A stretch of 64,000 nt of DNA from Bradyrhizobium sp. CB2312 (GTDB lineage Bacteria; Pseudomonadota; Alphaproteobacteria; Rhizobiales; Xanthobacteraceae): contig NZ_CP121668.1 in the NCBI RefSeq assembly GCF_029714425.1, positions 7,399,501 through 7,463,500 of the forward strand, read 5' to 3'. The notes beneath the pieces were generated by a model, which saw only the letters and a list, made by a program, of their open reading frames with translations, had not been told where the DNA came from and did not search any database. Every line of letters begins with the position of its first letter. The first letter of the stretch is position 1. The position numbers and the translations under genes are program-made. This document shows, in pieces, positions 9,105 through 17,740 of this stretch.

Positions 9105-9627
9105 CTCTGCCCTGGCTGCCGCTTGCGCACTTGGCTTACTTTCATCTGCGGCGCTGGCCGACAGCCCGAACCTCGGCAAGGTCATAACTCCCGAGCAAGT
9201 CGCCCCGTGGGACATCAGCATAAGTCCTGACGGCGCCGGTCTGCCGCCCGGCAGCGGGACACCAAAGCAGGGTGAGGCCGTGTACGCGTCGAAATGCCTC
9301 GCCTGTCACGGCGATAAGGGAGCGGGCAAACCGAACGATGCACTGGTGGGAGGGATCGGGTCGCTTGTCGGAGACAAACCTGCCATAAAGACGGTCGGAA
9401 GCTTCTGGCCCTATGCCACAACAATTTTCGATTACGTTCGGCGAGCAATGCCCTACAACGAATCGAAAACGCTGACCAATGAGGAACTCTACGCAGTGGC
9501 CGCCTATATCCTGCAGCTCAACGGCATCATCGGAGAGAACGAGACGATGAATGCCCAGACGCTGCCGAGGGTACGTATGCCGAATCGGGATGGCTTTGTG
9601 ACGTTCGTCCCGGCAAAGCCGAAGTAG
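9091..9627 (+). CDS. soxD: SoxD-like c-type cytochrome, single-haem short form
   Basis: 178 residues with a signal peptide (1-23, ending A-L-A). One haem-binding C-L-A-C-H motif lies at about residue 69, with the distal Met probably in the R-A-M-P-Y-N block. The L-G-K-x-I-T-P-E-Q-V-A-P-W-D-I-S opening and the final R-M-P-N-R-D-G match the N-terminal haem domain of SoxD. Classical SoxD is about twice as long with two haems; here the second domain is missing and the gene ends cleanly. It starts inside soxC (14 bp overlap), implying translational coupling. It should accept electrons from SoxC in the periplasm. Confidence 0.85.
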   Translation: MSTHNSALAAACALGLLSSAALADSPNLGKVITPEQVAPWDISISPDGAGLPPGSGTPKQGEAVYASKCLACHGDKGAGKPNDALVGGIGSLVGDKPAIKTVGSFWPYATTIFDYVRRAMPYNESKTLTNEELYAVAAYILQLNGIIGENETMNAQTLPRVRMPNRDGFVTFVPAKPK

Positions 9628-10062
9628 GTGATCGCAGTAGTTCCTTCAATGCACCTGCGGCGGTCCACCATGAGGACGTATGCCGCCTTTGATGTCGTGG
9701 GATTCTGCGCGCGGTTCTCGCTGCCGCAGCCGAGGTGATCGCGTGAGGCATTGCAGCCCGCGTGCTTCTTTTGCTGCGGCGCATGAGTCCGTTTGTGGCC
9801 CATCAGCGAAGTCGCGGCACAAGTCACTACGGTCCGCTTTGTAGAGCGGAGCGGACTGGATTTGCCCACTCTGAGGTCTTCGCATTTTGCCCCAACTCCG
9901 ACACGACGACCTGCGTCGTCGTGCAGCCGACTAACTCGACTTCGCCGAATGAAGCCTCCGAGCTGACGCTCCAGACAGCGATCACGCGGCAACCGCCAAT
10001 CCTACCTGCTGAGCATACTTCCAGCGACCCGGCGCTATCAGCCACGGCGGAGTTCCCGCGCG
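9628..10062. other. Intergenic with a dispersed-repeat-like segment
   Basis: No convincing gene. The segment around 9776-9810 (ggcccatcagcgaagt, related to 13,729-13,744) resembles a dispersed Bradyrhizobium intergenic repeat. It lies between convergent genes (the soxD-like gene on plus, the gene at 10063 on minus), so it should hold their terminators. Confidence 0.4.
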
Positions 10063-10650
10063 TCACCGCGTGCTGCCCGTCGTAATCTCTTGCGAGTGCA
10101 CCGGGATCATCAGGTGCTCGTTGGGTTTGCCGGGGTACATGACGAAAGGCTGCGTCGCGTCTTTGACATCCACATCGCGCGGATAGGGACTGAGCATCTC
10201 GTGTGCTGCGCCGCCGACGATCATCACATGTGGCCCGGTCTGGACCCAATGCTGGTGGGTGTGCCGTTCGGTGGAATCATGATTGCTCGTGCCAGTGTCC
10301 CCGGCCAGCATGAAGATGAAGCCAATCTTGTTCGGCGGGGCTTGATTGGCCTGCAGAGCTTTGCGCCATTCCATGGCGTTCTGGTCATCGCATTCGGGCG
10401 TTCCGTCCTTGCCGATAAAACACGTGAAACCGTTCGATCCGGCTTGGACGGTCTTAGAAGATCCATCCGGCTGCGGCATGGTGATCGTCGCGTTGTTCAC
10501 GACCGACGCCGGGGCGGCGGTCTTCGCCTTGGCGATGTACTCTGGTTCGCTCTTCGGGACTTCCTCGCTTGGAAATGCCGATGCGGACGTGATGAGGGCT
10601 GCCGAAGCTACGCAGAACCCAGCCGAAGCGAGAGCGTAGAGCCTGTTCAT
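10063..10650 (-). CDS. Secreted hypothetical protein with His-rich motif
   Basis: 195 residues; family not recognised by name. Residues 1-25 are a Sec signal peptide ending S-A-S-A. A strong aggaggt Shine-Dalgarno immediately precedes the ATG (10650). The mature protein has two Cys (F-T-C-F and P-E-C-D-D, possibly a disulfide), then H-D-S-T-E-R-H-T-H-Q-H-W and later a conserved-looking M-I-V-G-G-A and G-K-P-N-E-H-L-M-I-P-V. The histidines could bind a metal such as copper, which would suit the adjacent copper genes; that is inference only. It is transcribed away from the DUF2946-copCD cluster. Confidence 0.75.
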   Translation of the reverse strand: MNRLYALASAGFCVASAALITSASAFPSEEVPKSEPEYIAKAKTAAPASVVNNATITMPQPDGSSKTVQAGSNGFTCFIGKDGTPECDDQNAMEWRKALQANQAPPNKIGFIFMLAGDTGTSNHDSTERHTHQHWVQTGPHVMIVGGAAHEMLSPYPRDVDVKDATQPFVMYPGKPNEHLMIPVHSQEITTGSTR

Positions 10651-10945
10651 GGCTTACCTCCTATAGTGGTCGACCAGCATGAAATTGTACCCCAGAAGCA
10701 AGTGGGTGCATCCTCCAAAAGGCATCTCAGGCGGACATCCTCGGCGAGGTGCCGCCGCCGCCAAGGCGGAAGGAACGGGCTACCGTTGGCCTAATGGAGA
10801 ACCGCGGTGAGCGAGTGCGGGCGCCGTTGCCGGCGCACAACACGCGGTAACTAAATCGCTAAAGCCCTCGTCCCTGCGCCCCGGCATTGTCAGTTGCCTC
10901 GACCACGGCCCCACCTTGGGCTAGCCTGTGGCGCATGGTTGACCG

Positions 10946-11311
10946 ATGCGTCGAGGACTAGAACGATTTCTTCCCATCGTCCTGCTCGCGCTGGTGATGC
11001 AGATCCTGGCGCCAATTGCGGCGTGCTGGGCTACCACCGTCGCGATAGTCGATCCGCTGCAAACGGCCAGCATTTGCCACGGCAGCGCCGGCAACCGTTC
11101 GGGCGACCAGGACCGCGGAAGTTTTGCGCACGATGGACTTTGCGCGGTGTGCGTGTCGCATGCAGGAGGAGCCGTCGATGCGCCAAGAGCGCACACCGTC
11201 GCGGCTCATCCAGAGCAGGTCCTGATTGTTCAATGGCCGGCACAGGCAGCGCCCGCATGGGCCCGGATCGCCTCGAACATTCAAGCGCGTGGGCCTCCGG
11301 CGTTGGCGTGA
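10946..11311 (+). CDS. DUF2946-like small secreted protein
   Basis: 121 residues: a hydrophobic signal segment (about 8-30), a C-A-V-C-V-S-H-A motif in the middle and a C-terminus ending A-R-G-P-P-A-L-A. These are hallmarks of DUF2946 proteins, short exported proteins commonly found beside copper-handling genes. The Cys/His motif could bind copper. It is first in a same-strand run with an outer-membrane-like protein, copC and copD, so a role in periplasmic copper traffic is likely but unproven. Confidence 0.72.
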   Translation: MRRGLERFLPIVLLALVMQILAPIAACWATTVAIVDPLQTASICHGSAGNRSGDQDRGSFAHDGLCAVCVSHAGGAVDAPRAHTVAAHPEQVLIVQWPAQAAPAWARIASNIQARGPPALA

Positions 11312-11364
11312 GCATGGCGGCCTGCGCTGCTGCATCTGCACGTCGACACTTGTGGAGACCTTTC

Positions 11365-12363
11365 ATGTCCATCTTTCGTGCGCAAGCGGGCCTTTGGGGT
11401 GCCGCAATCGCGCTTGTTCCCCTTTCCGGAAGCCTGGCCCACGAGATTGTGGGCAACCGCTTCTTCCCGGCAACCCTCAGCATCGATGATCCCGGCGTGA
11501 ACGATGAACTGTCGATTCCCACGGTCGATAGTTTCAAGACCGGCGACGTTCCGCCAGTTCGACAACGGGATGTGTCCGGCGAGTTTTCCAAACGGATCAC
11601 CGAGGACTTCGCGATCGCGCTTGGCTCGACCTACACCTTTCTCAGTCCAACAGATCCGACCATTCCCGGCGCCAACGGATTTCAGAACCTGGAGACCACG
11701 TTCAAATACCGCGTGTTCAGGGACCCTGCGCATGAGTTCGTCATGTCGGTCGGCCTCAGCATCGAATGGGGCGGCACCGGCTCTCAGAACGTCGGGGCCG
11801 ATCCGTTCAACACCTACACGCCGATGCTGTGGTTTGGCAAAGGCTTCGGCGACCTGCCGGACACGTTTTCATGGCTGCGCCCGGTGGCTGTCACCGGCCA
11901 GGTCGGCTACGCGATTCCGGCCAGGAACTTCACGACGACGTTTGGGATCGACCCCGATACCGGCGAGCTTACTGCCGATACCGAATTCCACCCGCGCGTG
12001 CTGAACTGGGGCGGAACGATCCAGTACAGCATGCCCTATCTCAAATCCTCGGTCGTGGATCTGGGCTTGTCCGAGTTCGTCAATCACCTGATCCCGCTGG
12101 TCGAAGTAAATTTGCAGACCCCGGTGGCGAACACGCTCACCTCGGGCACGACAACGACGGGTACAATCAACCCCGGCGTGCTCTGGGTCGGCAACAAGTT
12201 TCAGGTGGGCATCGAGGCGCTGATCCCGATCAACCGACAAAGCGGGACCAACGTCGGCGTGATTGCTCAATTGCACCTCTACCTCGACGACATCGATCCG
12301 CGCGGTATTGGCAAGCCGATCTTTGGCGGGCCGGTGCAGCCGGCGAGCCCCTTTGCAAGGTAA
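11365..12363 (+). CDS. Exported beta-barrel-like protein of the copper cluster
   Basis: 332 residues from the ATG at 11365; upstream in-frame codons lie inside the DUF2946 gene and were not used. Residues 1-23 form a signal peptide ending L-A-H. The rest is rich in alternating hydrophobic strands with aromatic ends (for example I-E-W-G-G-T-G, V-L-W-V-G-N-K-F-Q-V-G-I-E-A), as in outer-membrane transporter-like proteins. Seven bases separate its stop from copC. Probably an outer-membrane component of copper handling, judged by position and topology and not by a specific family match. Confidence 0.75.
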   Translation: MSIFRAQAGLWGAAIALVPLSGSLAHEIVGNRFFPATLSIDDPGVNDELSIPTVDSFKTGDVPPVRQRDVSGEFSKRITEDFAIALGSTYTFLSPTDPTIPGANGFQNLETTFKYRVFRDPAHEFVMSVGLSIEWGGTGSQNVGADPFNTYTPMLWFGKGFGDLPDTFSWLRPVAVTGQVGYAIPARNFTTTFGIDPDTGELTADTEFHPRVLNWGGTIQYSMPYLKSSVVDLGLSEFVNHLIPLVEVNLQTPVANTLTSGTTTTGTINPGVLWVGNKFQVGIEALIPINRQSGTNVGVIAQLHLYLDDIDPRGIGKPIFGGPVQPASPFAR

Positions 12364-12369
12364 CAATCC

Positions 12370-12726
12370 ATGCAACCCTCACGTCTGATTCCGGTCGCCT
12401 CGCTGCTGCTCCTGGTCACGGCCGCTGAAGTCAGAGCACATGCGTTTCTCGACCACGCCGAGCCGCGCGTCGGCAACAAGGTCGCGACGCCGCCGCGTCA
12501 GGTGACGCTCTGGTTCACTCAAAAGCTGGAGCCCGCTTTCAGCAGCGTCACCGTCACCGGGCCAGGTGGCCAGCGGGTCGATACTGGCAAGGCTCGTGTC
12601 AGCGGCGAGCAGATGTCGGTCTCGTTGAAGCCGAGTGGCACCGGAACGTATCACGTGAACTGGCGCGTGCTGTCGGTTGACACACATACGACCGATGGCA
12701 GCTTTACCTTCCAGGTCGGCCAATAG
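12370..12726 (+). CDS. copC: Copper resistance protein CopC
   Basis: 118 residues. Cleavage after A23 would leave H24 as the N-terminal residue, the typical Cu(II) ligand of CopC proteins; the D-T-H-T-T-D-G loop near the C-terminus supplies the other His/Asp ligands. The beta-sandwich shows as P-x-x-V-T-L-W-F-T-Q-K-L-E and the final F-T-F-x-V. It acts in the periplasm, handing copper to CopD. The copD gene starts 16 bp after it. Confidence 0.92.
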   Translation: MQPSRLIPVASLLLLVTAAEVRAHAFLDHAEPRVGNKVATPPRQVTLWFTQKLEPAFSSVTVTGPGGQRVDTGKARVSGEQMSVSLKPSGTGTYHVNWRVLSVDTHTTDGSFTFQVGQ

Positions 12727-12742
12727 GAGATCGGCGCTGCCG

Positions 12743-13699
12743 ATGGACTGGTCCGCGACAGGCGTAGCAATGGTCGCGGCGCGTGCGATCCACTTCGCCG
12801 CGACTGCGGTGATAGTCGGAACCCTGGTCTTCCGGACCAACATCGCGAAGGCGGCATTGCGCTCGAAAGAAAACGTCGCAATTCCGTTCTGGACACAAAC
12901 GCTGCACCTGCTGTGGGCTTGTCTTGCCGTCGGGGTGATCTCCGGGCTCGTCTGGCTATTGCTGCAAGCAGTCTCGATGAGCGGGCTGCCATTCGGCGAG
13001 GCGGTAAGCGCGGACGTCCTGTCGACGGTATTGAACGAAACCCAGTTCGGGCGACTCATGGAGGTCCGCGCTGGCCTGGCAGTCGCTCTGGCGGCCTGCC
13101 TCGCGTTTGATCGCGCGGCACTCGCGGAGTGGCTTGCGCTCGCGGCGGGGCTCGGCCTCGCCGCCAGCCTTGCCTGGACCGGCCATGCCGGCTCGACCCT
13201 TGGGGCAATGGGCGACGTGCATCTCGCTGCAGATGCACTGCATTTGATCGCCGCCGCGACCTGGATCGGTGGTCTCGTGTCGCTGGTTCTTTTCTTCGCT
13301 GCAGCCCGGAATCAGGCGACCGCCTGGGCACCGGTTGCGGGCGATGCGGCCGAACGCTTTTCGATCTTGGGCATGGTCAGCGTGGCCACGCTTTCCGTCA
13401 CCGGCATTGTCAACGCCTGGATCCTGGTCGGCTCGTTTCGTGGGCTGTTTACAACCGAATATGGCCGGGTGTTGATGCTCAAGCTCGGCATATTCGCCGC
13501 CATGCTCGCAGTTGCCGCGATTAACCGATTCTACCTGATGCCGCGGCTCGCCCTGCCATCCGCCACCGGAGTGCAGTCGGACTCACTCCGGCAACTCACG
13601 CGCAACAGCGTTATCGAGATCGCGCTCGGACTGACGATCCTCGCCATTGTCGGAATGCTCGGCATGATGCATCCCGCCGTCCATCTGGTCTCGACCTAA
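12743..13699 (+). CDS. copD: Copper resistance membrane protein CopD
   Basis: 318 residues from the ATG at 12743 (an upstream in-frame start lies inside copC). About eight transmembrane segments are visible. Landmarks are R-A-I-H-F near the N-terminus, the T-G-H-A-G region, D-x-L-H-L-I-A-A-A-T-W-I-G-G-L in the middle, and R-F-Y-L-M-P-R-L near the end; the membrane-embedded His residues are expected copper ligands. It works with CopC in moving copper across the inner membrane. Last gene of the copper run. Confidence 0.92.
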   Translation: MDWSATGVAMVAARAIHFAATAVIVGTLVFRTNIAKAALRSKENVAIPFWTQTLHLLWACLAVGVISGLVWLLLQAVSMSGLPFGEAVSADVLSTVLNETQFGRLMEVRAGLAVALAACLAFDRAALAEWLALAAGLGLAASLAWTGHAGSTLGAMGDVHLAADALHLIAAATWIGGLVSLVLFFAAARNQATAWAPVAGDAAERFSILGMVSVATLSVTGIVNAWILVGSFRGLFTTEYGRVLMLKLGIFAAMLAVAAINRFYLMPRLALPSATGVQSDSLRQLTRNSVIEIALGLTILAIVGMLGMMHPAVHLVST

Positions 13700-13732
13700 C
13701 CATTTCTATAGAACATGTCGGGTTTTGGCCCA

Positions 13733-13990
13733 TCAGCGAAGTTGCGCCTCATCTGGCGGAGGCCCGCTGCTTGCGGCTAAACCAACCTTTACGGGATCAA
13801 AGTCGCCGCCGAGCCAGAATTTTTTTGTTCGTTCTGCAGCCGGCATCAGCATCTCGTACAGGTTGGGCACCGAGCCGTTGTGCATGAAGGGCGGCGTCTC
13901 CCACACGCCATCACGGGGCGCTTTGCTCTTGATCGGGTCGAATTGTTGGTCGCCCAGTTCGTTCAAGCCGAAGCACACTCCGCGCGAGCG
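13733..13990 (-). pseudogene. C-terminal fragment of a RoxA-like / di-haem cytochrome peroxidase-type protein
   Basis: The minus-strand frame encodes W-E-T-P-P-F-M-H-N-G-S-V-P-N-L-Y-E-M-L and then F-D-P-V-K-V-G-L, both characteristic of the C-terminus of large di-haem cytochromes of the RoxA-like group. The haem motifs and everything upstream are missing, so only about 80 codons survive. A stop follows at 13733-13735. Confidence 0.7.
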
Positions 13991-14316
13991 ATGGTGATCC
14001 GGGCGCGGGTCGCATCGATGGCGCGCCGCGGACATCCGTGCTGGCAGATCAGGTCACTGGCCTAGTTCGCTTGCCATATCGCCAGCGACCCGGCGCCAGA
14101 TGCATGGTGAGCTTGGGCTGGCGGATCCTTCGGCCTCAACTCAGCCCGCCAGCGAGTTGGGGCCCCTTTTTGCGACGACGGTGCTTCGTTCATCGTGGTT
14201 CAACTCGCGAAGAAGCAAAGATCCATCGGGATTGGGGAACGGTGCAATGTGCGTTGTCATTTCAGGCGCCAACGATCTTTCTCTCTGGCACGTGCCGCAG
14301 GACCAAGTAGGGAGCT

Positions 14317-14442
14317 CTATGGCTCCACGCCGCGGCGCTTCAATTCAGTCTTTAACGCGTCAAAGAGGATCTCGGTTGGCACCATTGCAAGGCTCGTCCA
14401 GAAGATGATCGCGGCGCGTGAGGCGATTAGGTAATAGGTCAT
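14317..14442 (-). CDS. Small membrane protein, 41 residues
   Basis: A short gene that is easy to miss: ATG at 14442, TAG at 14317, preceded by a near-perfect aggaggag Shine-Dalgarno seven bases upstream. The product has one hydrophobic segment (about residues 3-26, with A-A-I-I-F-W-T-S-L-A-M) and a charged tail (L-K-T-E-L-K-R-R-G). Family not recognised. The ribosome-binding site and clean codon pattern argue that it is real, despite lying among gene remnants. Confidence 0.6.
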   Translation of the reverse strand: MTYYLIASRAAIIFWTSLAMVPTEILFDALKTELKRRGVEP

Positions 14443-14698
14443 GCGGAGGCTCCTCCTAATGCGAGATGCGGGTTAGTCGAGAGATTGGAACGTGACACCG
14501 AGCAGTCAGCAGAACGTTGCTTCCTCTTGATGCTGCTTAGAATGCCAGAGGCAGCTTTGACTATCTTGTCCATTGCTGATCCATTTAGACGGGTTAGTTC
14601 AGATTGGTCGAGAGCAGTAGTCGTGGCCGGTAACTTTGAGTTATTCGCGCGGGTTGTGACTGGACTGACTTGCGCCAGCAGCCGCTTCCAGAGGCGCG

Positions 14699-14975
14699 TC
14701 AGGCGTCAGCGATCAATGAGGCGATGTCCTCGAGCGGCCGCCGGCTGAAGTCCTTCGCGAACTCGCCCATGATCTTGCCTCTCAGGTCGCGGTGGAAGTG
14801 CTTGCGCATCTCCCCCAGGGTCCTGGGGTCGGAGATGACGACTAGGTGTTTTATGGTCCCGTCCAGGCTGAGCTTGTTAAGGTACGCGGCCGTAGCTGCC
14901 GCGAAGTCGTCCTCGTCAAGCCGCCTGCCATCGGGGTTGGCGGAGCCGGCGTGATGGCGCGCACCCGAGCCTGAG
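14699..14975 (-). pseudogene. C-terminal fragment of a host-attachment protein
   Basis: The minus frame ending at 14699-14701 reads D-G-R-R-L-D-E-D-D-F-A-A-A, then L-V-V-I-S-D-P-R-T-L-G-E-M-R-K-H and I-M-G-E-F-A-K-D. This is the typical C-terminal half of 'protein required for attachment to host cells' (Host_attach family), which in full is about 140-150 residues. The N-terminal half is not present upstream, so only a remnant of about 90 codons remains. Confidence 0.7.
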
Positions 14976-15026
14976 CGGGCGGGTGCAGGCGGAGCCGCAA
15001 TGGCCGCAGAACTGGCACTGACCTAG

Positions 15027-15188
15027 CTGCAGTTTATCATCGCTCCGTTTGCCTTCAAATTCGTTGGGCTCGACGCCTGGTACTACTGGGTCCTCGCCGC
15101 CGCCGTCCTGCTCACGACGTCAGTCCTTAACGCGCCGGATAAGCCCGTCGCGGCGCGTTCGCGATTGGACACGCGCACGGCGGGTTGA
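15027..15188 (+). pseudogene. C-terminal remnant of an integral membrane protein
   Basis: A frame directly after a TAG (15024-15026) encodes about 53 residues with one strong transmembrane helix (W-Y-Y-W-V-L-A-A-A-V-L-L) flanked by F-K-F-V-G-L-D-A and N-A-P-D-K-P. There is no start codon, so this is probably the tail of a lost gene. Family not identified. It ends 76 bp before the MFS gene. Confidence 0.5.
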
Positions 15189-15264
15189 ACGGCTGTGCCG
15201 GCGTCGAGCTCGTCGGCTTCGAGCTCGCGCCGCGCAGCGCTCGACCCAACCTGAGGATTAGGTC

Positions 15265-16701
15265 GTGAGCAGCACGTCCCTGATCGTGACCGACCGCAGC
15301 CTGGCGCTCACCGAGCCTAAGGCTGTTGGCGCACAGGGCAGCACGAAGGTGCTCGCCGCGTCGAGCCTGGGTAGCGGCCTCGTGTTCGTCAGCAGCGCCG
15401 TCGTCACCGTCGCGCTCGCGGCGATTGGCCGAGACATGCGCCTGTCGCCACTCGACTTGCAGTGGGTGTTGAACGCCGAGCTCCTGCCGCTCGCAGCCTT
15501 GACCTTGGTCGCCGGCGCCCTGGGTGACCGGTTCGGACAGAAGCGGATCTTCCTCGCCGGGATCGCTCTCTATGGCCTGGGCGCTACCGCGATCGGGTTC
15601 GCGCCGAGTTTCGCCCCACTCATCGTCGGCCGCTTCCTGCAAGGCTTGGGCGAAGCCTTGATTTTGCCCAACGGCCTGTCCGTGCTTGGGCAGGCCTTTC
15701 CCGCCGACAAAAAAGCACGTGCGGTCGGCATCTGGTCCGCCGCCGCGGCTGTCGCCAGCGGCATCGCGCCCGCAATCGCCGGCGCGATCCTCGATCACGG
15801 CTCCTGGCGGACGACCTTTTTGATGCTCCTGCCCGTCGTCGCCGGCGCGCTGGCTATCGGTACCGCGTGGATACCCAAGGACTCCCCGACCAGCCACGCC
15901 CGGATCGACATCGGTGGCGCGGTCTTTTCGACAGTCGGGCTCGGCGGGCTGGGCGCGGGGCTGACCAGCCTGACCAACGGTTCCGGTGTGAATTTTTGGG
16001 TGCTCGTCACCCTAATCGTCGGTCTGGGCGGCTTAGCCTGCCTCATCGTGACCGAACGGCGATTAGGCGACAACGCCATGCTGCCCCCGTCCCTCTTCGC
16101 CTCGCGGTCGGTCATCGGCGCAAACCTGTTCACCGCGCTCCTCTACGGAGCGTTCACGGTCGTGCTAACCTTGATCCCGTTCGTGATGATCCGGGGCGCG
16201 CACCTGCCGACGCTGGTGGCGGGCCTGGCCTTCATTCCCCTGCAAGTGCTGATCACGGTCATCTCACCGCTTGCCGGCATGCTCTGCCGCGGATTCGGCC
16301 GGCGCTTGCCATTGTTCGCCGGCGGCGCCGTCGTCGCCTTGGGATGCGCCATGGCGCTCCGTGTCAGTTCAAACGCGACCTATTGGGCGGATATCTTCCC
16401 CCCCATCCTGTTGCTGGCGCTGGGCATGAGCCTGACGATCGCGCCGTTGACGACCCTCGTCCTCACCTCCGTCGAGTCCGATCGCGCCGGAACCGCATCT
16501 GGCGTCAACAGCGCAGTTTCGCGCGCCGGGTCCCTCTTCGCCATCGCCCTGCTCGGCGGCGTCCTGCAGCAAGGCGGTCCTCGGCTGTTCTCAGGATTCC
16601 ACATGGCGATGGCTGTCGCCGCGGTCGCGTGCGTTCTTGCCACGCTCGCGGTGTTCATTATCGAGCCGGGGCGCCACGTCGACTTCATCCCGCGAGACTG
16701 A
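15265..16701 (+). CDS. MFS drug-efflux-type transporter, DHA2 family
   Basis: 478 residues from a GTG start. About 14 transmembrane helices, the count of DHA2 drug:proton antiporters. The family A motif appears as G-A-L-G-D-R-F-G-Q-K-R after helix 2, and the motif C region as G-I-A-P-A-I-A-G in helix 5. Likely exports toxic organic compounds. A secreted cupin gene follows 92 bp downstream on the same strand. No dedicated regulator is adjacent. The substrate cannot be told from sequence. Confidence 0.88.
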   Translation: MSSTSLIVTDRSLALTEPKAVGAQGSTKVLAASSLGSGLVFVSSAVVTVALAAIGRDMRLSPLDLQWVLNAELLPLAALTLVAGALGDRFGQKRIFLAGIALYGLGATAIGFAPSFAPLIVGRFLQGLGEALILPNGLSVLGQAFPADKKARAVGIWSAAAAVASGIAPAIAGAILDHGSWRTTFLMLLPVVAGALAIGTAWIPKDSPTSHARIDIGGAVFSTVGLGGLGAGLTSLTNGSGVNFWVLVTLIVGLGGLACLIVTERRLGDNAMLPPSLFASRSVIGANLFTALLYGAFTVVLTLIPFVMIRGAHLPTLVAGLAFIPLQVLITVISPLAGMLCRGFGRRLPLFAGGAVVALGCAMALRVSSNATYWADIFPPILLLALGMSLTIAPLTTLVLTSVESDRAGTASGVNSAVSRAGSLFAIALLGGVLQQGGPRLFSGFHMAMAVAAVACVLATLAVFIIEPGRHVDFIPRD

Positions 16702-16793
16702 CCCGTTCGGTGTTCGTAATCAGCAGGCCGGCAAGGCCGGGATGAGAAAAAATGAAGAACGAAGACCAACCTATAGGCAGAAGGAGAAAGCCC

Positions 16794-17213
16794 ATGAAGA
16801 TCCGAATCATCATCGCCGCCACCTGCACCGCCCTCGCTTTCTCGATGGCCGGCCCCACCAACGCCCATGATAGCGAAGCGCAAACCGTCACGAAGAACTT
16901 CGAGGCGGCTATTCCCAATGTCCCTGGCAAGTCGCTGATCGCCGTGGAAGTCGATTACGCGCCCGGCGCGGCCTCCCTGCCCCACACCCACGCGAAGTCG
17001 GCTTTCATCTACGCCTATGTGATTTCGGGCGCGATCGAGTCGAAGGTGAATGACGGCGAGACGCGAATCTATCGGGCAGGCGAGAGCTGGTCCGAACCGC
17101 CGGGCGCTATCCATTCAACCAGCCGCAACGCGAGCAACACCGAGTCAGCAAAGCTGCTCGCTGTCTTCGTCCTCGATACCTACGACGGCCCTCTGACCAC
17201 GCCCATCAAATGA
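16794..17213 (+). CDS. Secreted cupin-domain protein
   Basis: 139 residues from the ATG at 16794, chosen because an aaggaga site precedes it and a signal peptide follows (residues 1-24, ending T-N-A). The cupin barrel has motif 1 as P-H-T-H-A-K ... A-Y-V-x-S-G and motif 2 as G-E-S-W-S-E-P-P-G-A-I-H, giving three His as likely metal ligands. Periplasmic single-domain cupins of this type lack assigned substrates. It may share transcription with the MFS gene upstream. Confidence 0.82.
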   Translation: MKIRIIIAATCTALAFSMAGPTNAHDSEAQTVTKNFEAAIPNVPGKSLIAVEVDYAPGAASLPHTHAKSAFIYAYVISGAIESKVNDGETRIYRAGESWSEPPGAIHSTSRNASNTESAKLLAVFVLDTYDGPLTTPIK

Positions 17214-17740
17214 ACCTTTAGGCGCATTGAGATGAACAAGGGCCGTCTTCGCATGCGGCTGGCCTGCGACCTTCCCATCAGTCGCAGGACCCTCGTGCGC
17301 AGGGCCTAAGCCTTGGTGTGCTCTTCTCAGCCAAAGGTCAGGGGAGGATCAACCTCTGTGCAATGGCTTGGCCCATCTCTCGGAGCCTACGCTTGGGCCT
17401 AACGGCCGATGTGTTTAGCTGCGAGAGAAATAGGAGAGGTTCATCGATGATAACAATGGGTGCAACCGCATTTTCATGTTTTGCTCGTAGGATGACTGAG
17501 TTTGCTTCCGACTTCGCCAGTGTCATTCACAACCTGATTATGGACGTGCGCGACAGCTACCGACCCGAGCTGCACTACATGCGTGGCCCCGGCCCGAAAT
17601 GGCGCGCCAAACATCAGTCCCGGCTAAGATTCGATTCTGGATCTGTACCGACCAACCCGGCGGCACCAGGTGTCGCCGCTGTACCCAAGCCGTTGTGACG
17701 CGGCTCATTCCACCCGATAGCTAGCCCAGGAAAGAGATTC
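17214..17740. other. Intergenic, no gene recognised
   Basis: About 530 bp. Short frames exist on both strands but none shows a domain or a good ribosome-binding site. It should contain the promoter of the gene at 17741. Confidence 0.45.

Noticed and set aside
10894..11364. N-terminal extension of the outer-membrane-like gene
   Set aside because: The extension is an out-of-frame reading of the DUF2946 gene; the signal peptide begins at 11365.
14144..14260. Small minus-strand frame of about 38 residues downstream of the 41-residue gene
   Set aside because: Has an ATG but no good ribosome-binding site or recognisable sequence.
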